A program made the translations under genes and the position numbers. 64,000 nt of DNA from Pseudobutyrivibrio sp. YE44 (lineage in GTDB: Bacteria; Bacillota; Clostridia; Lachnospirales; Lachnospiraceae). Numbering within the stretch: position 1 is the first letter of the stretch; the number at the start of each line of letters is the position of its first letter. The DNA lies in the NCBI RefSeq assembly GCF_900104335.1, contig NZ_FMXT01000002.1, positions 1 to 64,000 of the forward strand, read 5' to 3'. The notes beneath the pieces were generated by a model, which saw only the letters and a list, made by a program, of their open reading frames with translations, was not told the DNA's origin and searched no databases. This document shows, in pieces, positions 7,634-15,644 of this stretch.

Positions 7634-9982
7634 TTAAGGAAGAATAATCTTCAGCTTATTCTTCTTATCCATACTCACTTCGCTAAGCAACACATTTCTT
7701 ATGATATTTCGCTTAATGCGACTTTCCATCTTTCTGAAGGATTCCAGTGCCTCTCCCTGATATTCAAACATCAGGTTACGCTGGGCAGAGCTTCGTCCTG
7801 AAACCGCCCCTTGAAGCTGCTGAAGATAGTCAACCTGTTCAATCCACGCTTCATCAATAGCAGAAAGGGCTGATACACGAATAAAGTCCTTCATACCTTT
7901 CTCTGAACCTATCTGCTTTTGCTTTTCTTCCAAGGATTTCTCCACTCTGGCCTTTACATAAGCCTTGACCTTATTTTTATTATTCAACTTTAGATAGCCA
8001 ATATCCTTTTCCATTTTGTAGGAAATATTATCAAGCATATATCTGTTGAACTCGGAAACAGTAAGCTTTTTATGTTCCTTCAGGAATTCATCCGTATTTT
8101 CCATGGCAATATCAATAAGCTTAGACCACTCAATGGAACCACCATCCAAAAGCATATCTCTGGTGTCGTACATAAGCTTTCTTTCCAGCTGGAGTACAAC
8201 ATCGTAATCCTTGGAATTCTTACGATTGGTTACACCCATTTCCTCATTGGTGCGCTGGGCTCCATTTACAATCTTTTTTATTTTCCTGTCTCTTATACGC
8301 TTATTGCCATCAATATATTTCTTAAGCTTCTCAGGGTCTGTACCCTTTTCAACAATATCATCCTCAAGAGAAACCAGGAAGCGACTGTAGCCTGGATCTC
8401 CCTGTCGACCTGCTCGACCTCTAGTCTGCCTCTCATCACGGATATTAAGCATTCGGCCAACACCAATAACAGCCAAGCCTCCCAATTCCTTTACACCAGG
8501 TCCAAGCTTTATATCAGTTCCTCGGCCTGCCATTGAGGTTGCCACCGTCATAGCTCCCATCTGACCTGCCTCTTTGATAATTTCAGCCTCCCAGAAGGCA
8601 TTATTAGCATTTAGAACAGAGTGAGCCAAGCCCTCCTTTACCAAAAGATGAGATAGGATTTCCGTATCAGAAATCATGGTTGTAACTATTAGCACAGGCT
8701 GACCAGTTTCATGTTTTTTAACCGCCAGCTTAATAGCTGCCTCAAACTGTTTTTCCGAATCACTGAAAAACCAATCGGGACAATCCACTCGTTGTATAGG
8801 ATTATTGGTAGGAATAACCACAACCTTCTTGCCATATACATCGTATAGCTCATCCTTGGCATCATAAATTGTTCCGCTCATGCCTGCCATCTTAGGGAAC
8901 ATAGAGAAGAAATTCTGATAAGTAATGGATGCCATGGAACGGTTTTCCTGAGTAATCTCCACCTTTTCCTTGCACTCTATAGCCTGATGCTGTCCGCCAC
9001 GAAGCTTTACCCCCTTAAGGGCTCGACCTGAGCTGGCATCAATAAGGGTAACCTCATTGGATTCTGAAATCATGTACTCAGTACCCTTTTCAATAATCTT
9101 GTGAGCTCTAAGTGCCAAAATCAAATGTCTATATATTTCAAAGTATTCTGGGTCAAAGATATTGTCTATTCCAAAATAACTCTCGGCATACTCCAACCCC
9201 TTTTCCGTAAACCAAACACTCTTTTCTTCAATCTCGTAATCCACATCCTCCTGAAGAGTAGTTACGAAGAAATCCGCCATCTCATAAAGGTTTGATTGGA
9301 CACGTGGTGCACCTGAAATAACAAGAGGTGTGCTGGCGCTATCCAGAAGAACAGAATCAGCCTCATCGATGATAATGAAATAGAAATCACGCATAAAACG
9401 TTCATCAGCTGACTTAACCAGGTTGTTTATAAGATAATCAAAACCTAAAGCCGAATGAGTGGTATATACGATATCTGAATTATAGATTTCCTTCTTTTCA
9501 TCATTCTCGAATTTATCGTCAGCATCACGCTTAACACCAGCTGAAATAGTCAGTCCCATAAACTCATAGGCTGGTCCCATTTCTTCAGCGTCACGAAGAG
9601 CCAGGTATTCATTGTTTGTAACAAGAATTGCGCCCTTACCAGTAAGACCATTTAGATACATAGGACAGGTGGCTGTAAGAGTCTTACCCTCTCCTGTATT
9701 CATCTCTGCCAAATATCCATGATGCATGGCAATTCCTGCCAACAGCTGTACATCAAATGGGAACATCCCAAGCACTCGCTTATCAGCCTCGCACATGGCC
9801 GCAAAAGCCTCAGGCAGCATTTTGTCAGTACTCTCTCCAGCCTCAAAACGCTCCCTAAATTCCTTAGTCTTGGCCTTAAGCTCCTCGTCTGTAAGGGCTG
9901 CCATAGCATCCTTGTAGCTTTTGACCTTTCTAAGCTCCTTTTGAAGTTTCCTGATAATTCCCTTAGTTTTTTTTACCTTCAT
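7634..9982 (-). CDS. secA2: Accessory preprotein translocase ATPase SecA2
   Basis: ATPase motor of the accessory Sec pathway, driving a dedicated glycoprotein through SecY2. About 782 residues, shorter than housekeeping SecA (~840+) and lacking the C-terminal zinc-binding tail, as in the SecA2 class. Walker A is MNTGEGKT at residues 94-101, Walker B IDEAD at 205-209; the preprotein cross-linking domain follows, then NBD2 with AGRGTDIKLG and RGRAGRQGDPG. The ATG overlaps the asp3 stop codon (ATGA), implying translational coupling. It sits between asp3 and gtfA, the streptococcal order. Confidence 0.95.
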   Translation of the reverse strand: MKVKKTKGIIRKLQKELRKVKSYKDAMAALTDEELKAKTKEFRERFEAGESTDKMLPEAFAAMCEADKRVLGMFPFDVQLLAGIAMHHGYLAEMNTGEGKTLTATCPMYLNGLTGKGAILVTNNEYLALRDAEEMGPAYEFMGLTISAGVKRDADDKFENDEKKEIYNSDIVYTTHSALGFDYLINNLVKSADERFMRDFYFIIIDEADSVLLDSASTPLVISGAPRVQSNLYEMADFFVTTLQEDVDYEIEEKSVWFTEKGLEYAESYFGIDNIFDPEYFEIYRHLILALRAHKIIEKGTEYMISESNEVTLIDASSGRALKGVKLRGGQHQAIECKEKVEITQENRSMASITYQNFFSMFPKMAGMSGTIYDAKDELYDVYGKKVVVIPTNNPIQRVDCPDWFFSDSEKQFEAAIKLAVKKHETGQPVLIVTTMISDTEILSHLLVKEGLAHSVLNANNAFWEAEIIKEAGQMGAMTVATSMAGRGTDIKLGPGVKELGGLAVIGVGRMLNIRDERQTRGRAGRQGDPGYSRFLVSLEDDIVEKGTDPEKLKKYIDGNKRIRDRKIKKIVNGAQRTNEEMGVTNRKNSKDYDVVLQLERKLMYDTRDMLLDGGSIEWSKLIDIAMENTDEFLKEHKKLTVSEFNRYMLDNISYKMEKDIGYLKLNNKNKVKAYVKARVEKSLEEKQKQIGSEKGMKDFIRVSALSAIDEAWIEQVDYLQQLQGAVSGRSSAQRNLMFEYQGEALESFRKMESRIKRNIIRNVLLSEVSMDKKNKLKIILP

Positions 9983-10422
9983 TTTTGTTTTTCTATTTCT
10001 TCAATAGTCACTGAATGATATGTAAACTCTTTCATACCTGCATTAATAAGCTGCATTTTATAACTATAGGTTTTTAACGGGCAGGAAAACTCCGCCTCCT
10101 TACCTCTCACAGTAAAATCTCCAGCCTCTCGCTCGTATCTATCCAGAAAAACCAATCTGATAAGGCATCCCTGATTATCTGGAGTCTCCACATTCACCTT
10201 TATTCGATACCGGCTTTCTCCATCGATTATAGGAAGACTTGGTTCGATTCTCTGAGCCTGATAATTGGTAAGGGAATACCACTGCTTTATAACTGTGCCA
10301 GGAGGCATAAGATCATTCTTAAAATGCACCTCGTTTCTGGCAACGAATTCAATCTCAGAGCCGTATAAATATGTGTCCGAGCTATATTCATTCCAAAAAA
10401 TAGTCCAACTTGCTTTTTCCAT
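9979..10422 (-). CDS. asp3: Accessory Sec system protein Asp3
   Basis: Cytoplasmic accessory Sec protein, part of the Asp1-Asp2-Asp3 complex that escorts the glycosylated substrate to SecA2. 147 residues, similar to streptococcal Asp3 (~150). Family features seen are TYLYGSEIEF near residue 20, NDLMPPGTVIKQWYS near 40, YQAQRIEPSLP and the C-terminal LINAGMKEFTYHSV. The fold in known Asp3 is a carbohydrate-binding-module-like beta sandwich. Start follows GGAGG by 10 bases; 19 bases separate it from asp1. There is no asp2 gene in the place it normally occupies, between asp1 and asp3. Confidence 0.85.
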   Translation of the reverse strand: MEKASWTIFWNEYSSDTYLYGSEIEFVARNEVHFKNDLMPPGTVIKQWYSLTNYQAQRIEPSLPIIDGESRYRIKVNVETPDNQGCLIRLVFLDRYEREAGDFTVRGKEAEFSCPLKTYSYKMQLINAGMKEFTYHSVTIEEIEKQK

Positions 10423-10441
10423 TTATCTTTGTTCCTCCACC

Positions 10442-12061
10442 CTACTGACTATCAAGTACTGCACGTACATCCTTCCACTTTTCCAGAAGCTTTCTTGTGG
10501 TAAATTTCTGTGCAATATCATAAGAATAAACCTTTGCTTGGTTCCAGTTAGCAAGGGAATCAAGGAAATATTCCAGAGCTGCTGGTATCTGGTCAAATTC
10601 CTTTACCACAAAACCGTTGTACATATTTTGCATATACTGGGTTTCACGTCGGATAATCTGAGGAATCGCTGTACTTATACAGTTAATCTGCAGATACAAA
10701 TCAGGATTGTGTCTCATATCAACCATGATTCTCTGCTCACGAATACACTTACTAACTGACAGCTCATCCACACACTGTTCAATAAAAAATCTAACAGGTA
10801 TTTCCTCTTCTTCCTCTTCATCATCCAAATCATTTTCAGCAGTATCATCATCCACTTCTTCAGGGATAACAATTCTTCTGTCAAAACCTGCTTCTTCAAG
10901 TATTTCTGCAATCTTTTCCAACAATCTGTCTGGAAGATTGTACTCGGCGTTTCTTGTAAAGATGTGGACCATAGCATTTTCATTTTGAGGAAGATAGGTA
11001 GCCAACTGAATCATCAGCTCCTTAAATCTATCCTCTGGCAAACCGTCTATTGGTACCAAAATCTTTTGTACCGTAAGCTCACCACTAATACCAAAATCCA
11101 TTCGAGAGTCATATGGAGAAATATCAATAATATTCTCAATTTCCTGCTCCATCTCTCGTTTAAGATATCTGGTAGTTGCCTCTGAATCTGTAATAATATA
11201 GCTAGCCTTTGCCACCAAATCCTTTGCGTCAAGATGATCCTTTATTCGATATCTATCCCCGTAAAAAGATAAAATACATTTCTTACGCCCAAGGAACTCC
11301 TTGGTTGCAAACATATTATTTTCATTTACGGCAATACAAAAAATATCATCTGGATCATCGTTGGCTAACAAGTGAGAGAACAATACCTCCCTAATAACCT
11401 CTCCCAGGTTATCGTAAGTCAGTGAACTGAAGGCTCTGGTTTCAGCTTCCTTTTCACCTTCAAAAACTAAAAATGTATTTGAGGCAGGATTAATCTCCAC
11501 CCTTCCTGTATCTGCATATTCCCTAAGCTTTGCCGTGCCCTTTTCTGTGAGATAATCCGTAAATACCATCTGTCCATCCTGATAAACCTCTGTGGCAGAT
11601 ACAAAGCCCCTATCATCATAAATATTTCTACGAGAAACCTGTCCATCTCGGTACATTGCCACCTCAATAGGATTTCCCGCTTCACCAAATTCTATCTGGG
11701 CATATTTTTGATTATTAAGATATCCCACTACCACAAATGGCGTATATACGAATTCAATACCTTTAGGCCAATCCAAATTGTGGAAGGAAAAAACCACCGC
11801 CTTCTTTCTTTCCACCTCCTGAATGGCATCAAAAACAGACCAGTACTTTGCATGAAATACACCCTGTCGATGAAGGAAATGTCTAAAGTTTGGAGTGTGG
11901 CTCAAAAGTAGAATCTTGAAATCACTTTTTCCACTACGATGGAACATTTGCACCTGCTTTACAGTGTCATCAAACTCTGTATGCATTCTGCGAGTGTGCC
12001 AACTTTGCTCCAGCTCTTTCCACTTATTCTGTTGATACCAAGCAGGAATAAAATAAAGCAT
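10442..12061 (-). CDS. asp1: Accessory Sec system protein Asp1
   Basis: Asp1 is a GT-B-like but non-glycosylating protein needed for export by SecA2/SecY2. 539 residues, normal. MLYFIPAWYQQNKWKE at the N-terminus matches the family; residues ~125-200 form a beta-meander (VSRRNIYDDRGFVSATEVY) like that in GtfA/GtfB. Unusual is a very acidic stretch at about residues 405-425 (VDDDTAENDLDDEEEEEE), which looks like a lineage-specific linker. AAAGGGG precedes the ATG by 5 bases. It lies 49 bases downstream of secY2 and directly upstream of asp3. Confidence 0.85.
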   Translation of the reverse strand: MLYFIPAWYQQNKWKELEQSWHTRRMHTEFDDTVKQVQMFHRSGKSDFKILLLSHTPNFRHFLHRQGVFHAKYWSVFDAIQEVERKKAVVFSFHNLDWPKGIEFVYTPFVVVGYLNNQKYAQIEFGEAGNPIEVAMYRDGQVSRRNIYDDRGFVSATEVYQDGQMVFTDYLTEKGTAKLREYADTGRVEINPASNTFLVFEGEKEAETRAFSSLTYDNLGEVIREVLFSHLLANDDPDDIFCIAVNENNMFATKEFLGRKKCILSFYGDRYRIKDHLDAKDLVAKASYIITDSEATTRYLKREMEQEIENIIDISPYDSRMDFGISGELTVQKILVPIDGLPEDRFKELMIQLATYLPQNENAMVHIFTRNAEYNLPDRLLEKIAEILEEAGFDRRIVIPEEVDDDTAENDLDDEEEEEEIPVRFFIEQCVDELSVSKCIREQRIMVDMRHNPDLYLQINCISTAIPQIIRRETQYMQNMYNGFVVKEFDQIPAALEYFLDSLANWNQAKVYSYDIAQKFTTRKLLEKWKDVRAVLDSQ

Positions 12062-12079
12062 CCAATCCCCTTTCTGCTA

Positions 12080-12095
12080 TAGCGGGAAAGCACAG
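12080..12095. repeat. 16-nt motif shared with the GH51 upstream region
   Basis: TAGCGGGAAAGCACAG in the 49-base gap between secY2 and asp1 is identical to 22635-22650, which lies in the gap upstream of the GH51 gene. In both places it is 18-28 bases upstream of a minus-strand start codon. Its complement CTTTC can pair with GAAAG beside the asp1 ribosome site. Confidence 0.6.
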
Positions 12096-12110
12096 TAATT
12101 ATAATTTTTC

Positions 12111-13316
12111 CTAAATAAACGGAATATATGCGTCATAATCGATGACCGCTCTAAACTCTCTGTACAAATTACAATTAATACTAGCCATAGCAATCATAAT
12201 AGACGGTAAACTCATAACCTCAGCAGGCACCACGCCTAATGTATGTAGATACAGAGGCCATGCCAAAAATGCTGCCATAAAGGTGGCAGAAAACAAGGCA
12301 ATGCACGCCAATCTTCTAGCTATGAAAAATCTTGTTTTTCGTCCTGCCCTAAGACCAGTTATACTGTCTCCTGACTTTTGCAGTGATTCCGCCAAGTTTT
12401 TGGGGCTAATAAAAACAAAGGAGAACACCACTGTTATGATATACAAGGTAATAACATATACTATAATTCCAAGCACATGAGAGGTATCCATATTCTCCTG
12501 TGCCCAAGCTATATCAGCATTATCTGGAAAAAGCATAGCCAGAGCCTGACAGCCATAGGTAGGTATCATAAAGAAGGCTGACGTAAACATAACCGGCATC
12601 ATACCAATAGGATTTAGCTTTATTGGAATATAGTTTTTGTCGGAGAAAATACTGTGAATAGAAATCCTTTGCATTGGAATTCTGTATTCACTGTTCTCAA
12701 AAATAATAGTGAAGAGCAAAGCCACTACAGAAATGGAACCAATAATTTTCAAATCATCCACAGGCACACTTCTACAGGTAATAACAACACTATCTAAAAT
12801 ATTTACGTAGATTAATGCTGTTTGCCCACCTACTCCATATTTGCTATTTCTAGTAGCCAGCCAAAGGATTAAAAATGCTCCTGTAACCATCTCTATACCA
12901 GAAACGAATTTTGCAAGAATAAGCTGCCAGCCACCATCATAAATATAAAGGGTTGATTGTACGGTGAAATAGGCTTGAACACTAGCCCAGATAAGCATCA
13001 AAAGAAGAGTTGCATTTGTTATCTTCTTAGGTGATGTGTGAGATTTGCTGTCTGCTCTTTTTACAGAAACCAGCATCTGAATAAATAGTGTAGAAAACAT
13101 AAAAGGAGATATGCCAAGAGCAAGCAGACTTGTCTTGTACCTATCTCCACCAATTGTTTGCATAATTAAATCTGCCGACTTATCTCTAAAAGTCTCGTAA
13201 GCTGCTAAGTCGACACCATAAAGTGGCAGCTCTCGGCCCACTAGGTAAGCTGCCATTATAAAAAGCGTATATATTAGCTTTTGAAATAATGTTTTAGGAA
13301 AAAAATGTTTTTTCAA
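12111..13316 (-). CDS. secY2: Accessory Sec translocon channel SecY2
   Basis: Membrane channel of the accessory Sec system. 401 residues, as for SecY2 (~400) and shorter than SecY (~430), with about ten hydrophobic segments (IYTLFIMAAYLVGREL first, IMIAMASINCNLYREF last). The KKITNATLLLMLIWASVQAYF and SGIEMVTGAFLILWLATRNSKYGVG segments match SecY transmembrane helices 3 and 4. The start is a TTG at 13316 with GGGGCGGAAG just upstream; the next in-frame ATG is inside the first membrane helix, so it would truncate the protein. Second gene of the operon, 57 bases after an MntP-like protein gene. Confidence 0.88.
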   Translation of the reverse strand: MKKHFFPKTLFQKLIYTLFIMAAYLVGRELPLYGVDLAAYETFRDKSADLIMQTIGGDRYKTSLLALGISPFMFSTLFIQMLVSVKRADSKSHTSPKKITNATLLLMLIWASVQAYFTVQSTLYIYDGGWQLILAKFVSGIEMVTGAFLILWLATRNSKYGVGGQTALIYVNILDSVVITCRSVPVDDLKIIGSISVVALLFTIIFENSEYRIPMQRISIHSIFSDKNYIPIKLNPIGMMPVMFTSAFFMIPTYGCQALAMLFPDNADIAWAQENMDTSHVLGIIVYVITLYIITVVFSFVFISPKNLAESLQKSGDSITGLRAGRKTRFFIARRLACIALFSATFMAAFLAWPLYLHTLGVVPAEVMSLPSIMIAMASINCNLYREFRAVIDYDAYIPFI

Positions 13317-13373
13317 ACTTCCGCCCCAATAAAAAGTTGAAACCTTAATTTTCTATAAACATCTAACATTATT

Positions 13374-13940
13374 TTAGCATAAAAACATTTCTATGCTTAC
13401 ACCCCATAACAATATTGCACCAGCCACATAGGCTATGGTCTTATTTTCAAATCCAAAATGAAGACCTGTATATAATCCCAATATTACCATCAAAATAGAA
13501 ATAACAATGATAGTAATAACCAGTTGCCATATGGTAATGCCCACTAAAGCGCACACTCCACCAGCCACAGCTGTGTATAAACTTGACATAGCAATCATTC
13601 TAGTATACTCAAAAACCTTCAAGGTTTCCTTGAGATGCTCCTGAATAAACTCTCGCTTGATTGCCTTTGCAATAAGTCTTATACCAAGCAGCGCTAAAAC
13701 GATTGCTGCAATTTCTTCGCCATATGCAATTGGGTCTGAAATATCCCCTCTTCTAACTAAAACTGTGCACAGGAAATATCCAGCAAAATAAAAGGCCAAT
13801 TCCATAGCAGCCACCACTGCACAGGCTATAAGAAGGGTCTTCTTTTTTATGTGAGATACCATGGCACCTTGAATTTCCATGGCAGCGAATACATCAAGTA
13901 GTATTCCGGCTATAATCAGCACATTTTCCAACCAATTCAT
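13374..13940 (-). CDS. MntP-like six-helix membrane protein at the head of the accessory Sec operon
   Basis: About 188 residues with six hydrophobic segments arranged as two halves, each starting with a helix and separated by a charged loop (KAIKREFIQEHLKETLK). The first half (IIAGILLDVFAAMEIQGAM) resembles the first helix of MntP manganese exporters, with the conserved Asp; the Asp expected in the second half (MIAMSSLYTAVAGG) is absent, so manganese export is doubtful. It precedes secY2 on the same strand with a short gap and no terminator, so it is probably co-transcribed. ATG at 13940 is chosen; a TTG 18 bases upstream is possible. A TATAAT at 13947-13952 ends six bases before the ATG, so a leaderless transcript is conceivable. 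No Mn riboswitch (yybP-ykoY) was seen upstream. Confidence 0.5.
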   Translation of the reverse strand: MNWLENVLIIAGILLDVFAAMEIQGAMVSHIKKKTLLIACAVVAAMELAFYFAGYFLCTVLVRRGDISDPIAYGEEIAAIVLALLGIRLIAKAIKREFIQEHLKETLKVFEYTRMIAMSSLYTAVAGGVCALVGITIWQLVITIIVISILMVILGLYTGLHFGFENKTIAYVAGAILLWGVSIEMFLC

Positions 13941-14107
13941 TTTATTATTATACTCCAATCCATCAATCTGAAATCTAAATTCGTAGATTTCTCACAATTT
14001 TAATGATAAAAAAACATACTCCTCATATGAATATTCAATCACCAAAAACTGTGGTTAGACAAGATACAAATTCTCATATATGTATGTCTTCTGTCACAAT
14101 AGCCACA

Positions 14108-14677
14108 TTATCTATGCTTTGTGACAACCTCAAGTAATGGATTATGGAAAATCTTTAAATATACATCAGTCAATTCCTGAACAGGTACAGTCATTCCATG
14201 CTTAATCCACTCAATTGTGACCCAACTAATAGAATGAGCTAAGAATTCAGCAACTAATTCTTCCTTAAGCCATGGATAAGGGGCGATTTTTGCCAAGCCT
14301 TCCACATCAATGTTTTTAGCCACAGCATTCTGTACACAACGTGAATAGATTTCATTGAAGGAATTTTGTCCCTCAAGCTGAGCAGCTCTGGTGTAGAAAT
14401 CCTTTTCCTTTTCAAGGGCAGTCAAAATAAAGGTAACAGCCTCCTTAAGCATTCCATTGGAAAGGAATGGTTCCACCGGGGCAAAAAGCTCATTGACAGT
14501 TATCCACTCAAGTAGCTCGTATTTATCCTGAAAATGATTGTAGAAGGTTGGACGAATTACTCCAGCCCTGTCAGTTATTTCTTTAATTGTAATCTTTTCA
14601 ATTGGTTTTTTAACAGCTAAAGCTTTAAGGCTTTCTGCTAAAACTGCATCAATTGGATTTTGTGTCTGATTGTTCAT
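14108..14677 (-). CDS. TetR/AcrR-family transcriptional regulator
   Basis: 189 residues. N-terminal HTH at residues ~10-60 (KITIKEITDRAGVIRPTFYNHFQDK) is a standard TetR domain; the C-terminal part with FLAHSISWVTIEWIKHGM matches the small-regulator C-terminal domain found in DhaS-like TetR proteins, which is typical of stress or ligand-responsive repressors. It is the third gene of an apparent operon with the DUF308 membrane protein and the 81-residue protein; the gap to the latter is 9 bases. It probably controls this operon. Ligand unknown. Confidence 0.85.
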   Translation of the reverse strand: MNNQTQNPIDAVLAESLKALAVKKPIEKITIKEITDRAGVIRPTFYNHFQDKYELLEWITVNELFAPVEPFLSNGMLKEAVTFILTALEKEKDFYTRAAQLEGQNSFNEIYSRCVQNAVAKNIDVEGLAKIAPYPWLKEELVAEFLAHSISWVTIEWIKHGMTVPVQELTDVYLKIFHNPLLEVVTKHR

Positions 14678-14686
14678 TCTAGCTCC

Positions 14687-14932
14687 TTAAGAATCCTCAA
14701 ATTCTACTGTTACATAGAATCCTTTAGGGGTTTCCTTAATGTCAACCACCTTACCCTCGGTCTTTCCATCCTGAGTTTTCAGTCGCTCCAATGTTGTATA
14801 ATTACCAGACATGGCATAAGACCTTCCCAATACATAATAATATGAATTAGAAAGAGCATATTCTGTAACTGGAAGAACCTCATCTACTTGTAGTAGACCT
14901 GTTCGTTCCATTTTAAATTCCATTTGTCTCAT
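14687..14932 (-). CDS. Small conserved-looking protein of unknown function, 81 aa
   Basis: Not recognised. The chain is short, soluble and ends acidic (VTVEFEDS). Two blocks read as beta strands (NSYYYVLGRSYAMSGNYTT and EGKVVDIKETPKGFYVTVEF), suggesting a small beta-barrel. Reality as a gene is supported by its tight position between the DUF308 gene (22-base gap) and the TetR gene (9-base gap) on the same strand. Start codon at 14932 has only a weak GGAAA site. Confidence 0.6.
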   Translation of the reverse strand: MRQMEFKMERTGLLQVDEVLPVTEYALSNSYYYVLGRSYAMSGNYTTLERLKTQDGKTEGKVVDIKETPKGFYVTVEFEDS

Positions 14933-14954
14933 TAAATTTCCAAGCCTCTATAAC

Positions 14955-15524
14955 TTAAATATCTTCTTCAGAAATAATAGTGGAATCAACCACAAGATTG
15001 CTTGCCTTTCTAACCTTATGCACGATTCCAATATCTGTAATTCCATCATACACAAGCATTACACCAATTAGCTGCGTTGCCAAAGATATAATTTTGAAGG
15101 ATGCAACCACGCAAAGCACTCCAAGTGCAATATTAAAGCCAGCAATTACAAATGGAAGCCATGATCTTGGCGCATGAACCTTTACTGCCTCAACAGCAAG
15201 ACCTAAATCCTGAATGCCATGTACCACAAGAACTACGCCGATTGCCATTGGAATAATTGAAAGAATCGCCTCTGGGGATTTGAAAATCCAAATTCCAATA
15301 ATAGCTAGAACAGCACCCACCACTATTCCCATGGCGTTGAAACCGCGCTCGTATATCTGACCAATAATAATACCAACGCCAAGCAATATAACAATAGCGC
15401 CGATAATATTTCCGATTGTAGACAAGCTCTCTGCAGGACGCACCACTAAAAGAATACCAATAATAATGCTAACGACAGCTGATATTGTGATATTTAGTCT
15501 TAAGTCCTTGAGTTTCTCTTTCAT
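14955..15524 (-). CDS. HdeD-like (DUF308) membrane protein
   Basis: About 189 residues with six predicted membrane helices in three hairpins (ISAVVSIIIGILLVV, IIGAIVILLGVGIIIGQI, GIVVGAVLAIIGIWIF, IIPMAIGVVLVVHGIQDL, FVIAGFNIALGVLCVVA, LIGVMLVYDGITDIGIV). This is the DUF308/HdeD family, of uncertain function, linked in Enterobacteria to acid stress. Start at 15524 follows GGAGG; an upstream TTG lies inside that site and is rejected. First gene of the operon with the 81-residue protein and the TetR regulator. Confidence 0.8.
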   Translation of the reverse strand: MKEKLKDLRLNITISAVVSIIIGILLVVRPAESLSTIGNIIGAIVILLGVGIIIGQIYERGFNAMGIVVGAVLAIIGIWIFKSPEAILSIIPMAIGVVLVVHGIQDLGLAVEAVKVHAPRSWLPFVIAGFNIALGVLCVVASFKIISLATQLIGVMLVYDGITDIGIVHKVRKASNLVVDSTIISEEDI

Positions 15525-15556
15525 AAAATTATCCTCCAATAATTAATAATAACACC

Positions 15557-15581
15557 TGTAGCCAATTCCGCCGAGGCTACA
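15557..15581 (-). terminator. Stem-loop between the DegV and DUF308 genes
   Basis: TGTAGCC and GGCTACA form a 7-bp stem with an 11-base loop; a second weaker stem (AAAGTGTTG/CAGCACTTT, 15599-15634) lies nearer the degV stop. Neither has a strong T-run, so termination is only likely, not clear. Confidence 0.35.
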
Positions 15582-15644
15582 AATGATTACATGCAAGGAA
15601 AGTGCTGAGTCTACAACAATAGCCCCAACACTTTTAATCAAATC

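Noticed and set aside
8072-8536. 154-codon plus-strand frame opposite secA2
   Set aside because: Antisense to conserved SecA motifs and without coding features of its own.
13959-14107. Possible manganese (yybP-ykoY) riboswitch before the MntP-like gene
   Set aside because: The conserved GGGGAGUA and CUACC-type elements are absent; only a 7-bp AAATCTA/TAGATTT hairpin is present.
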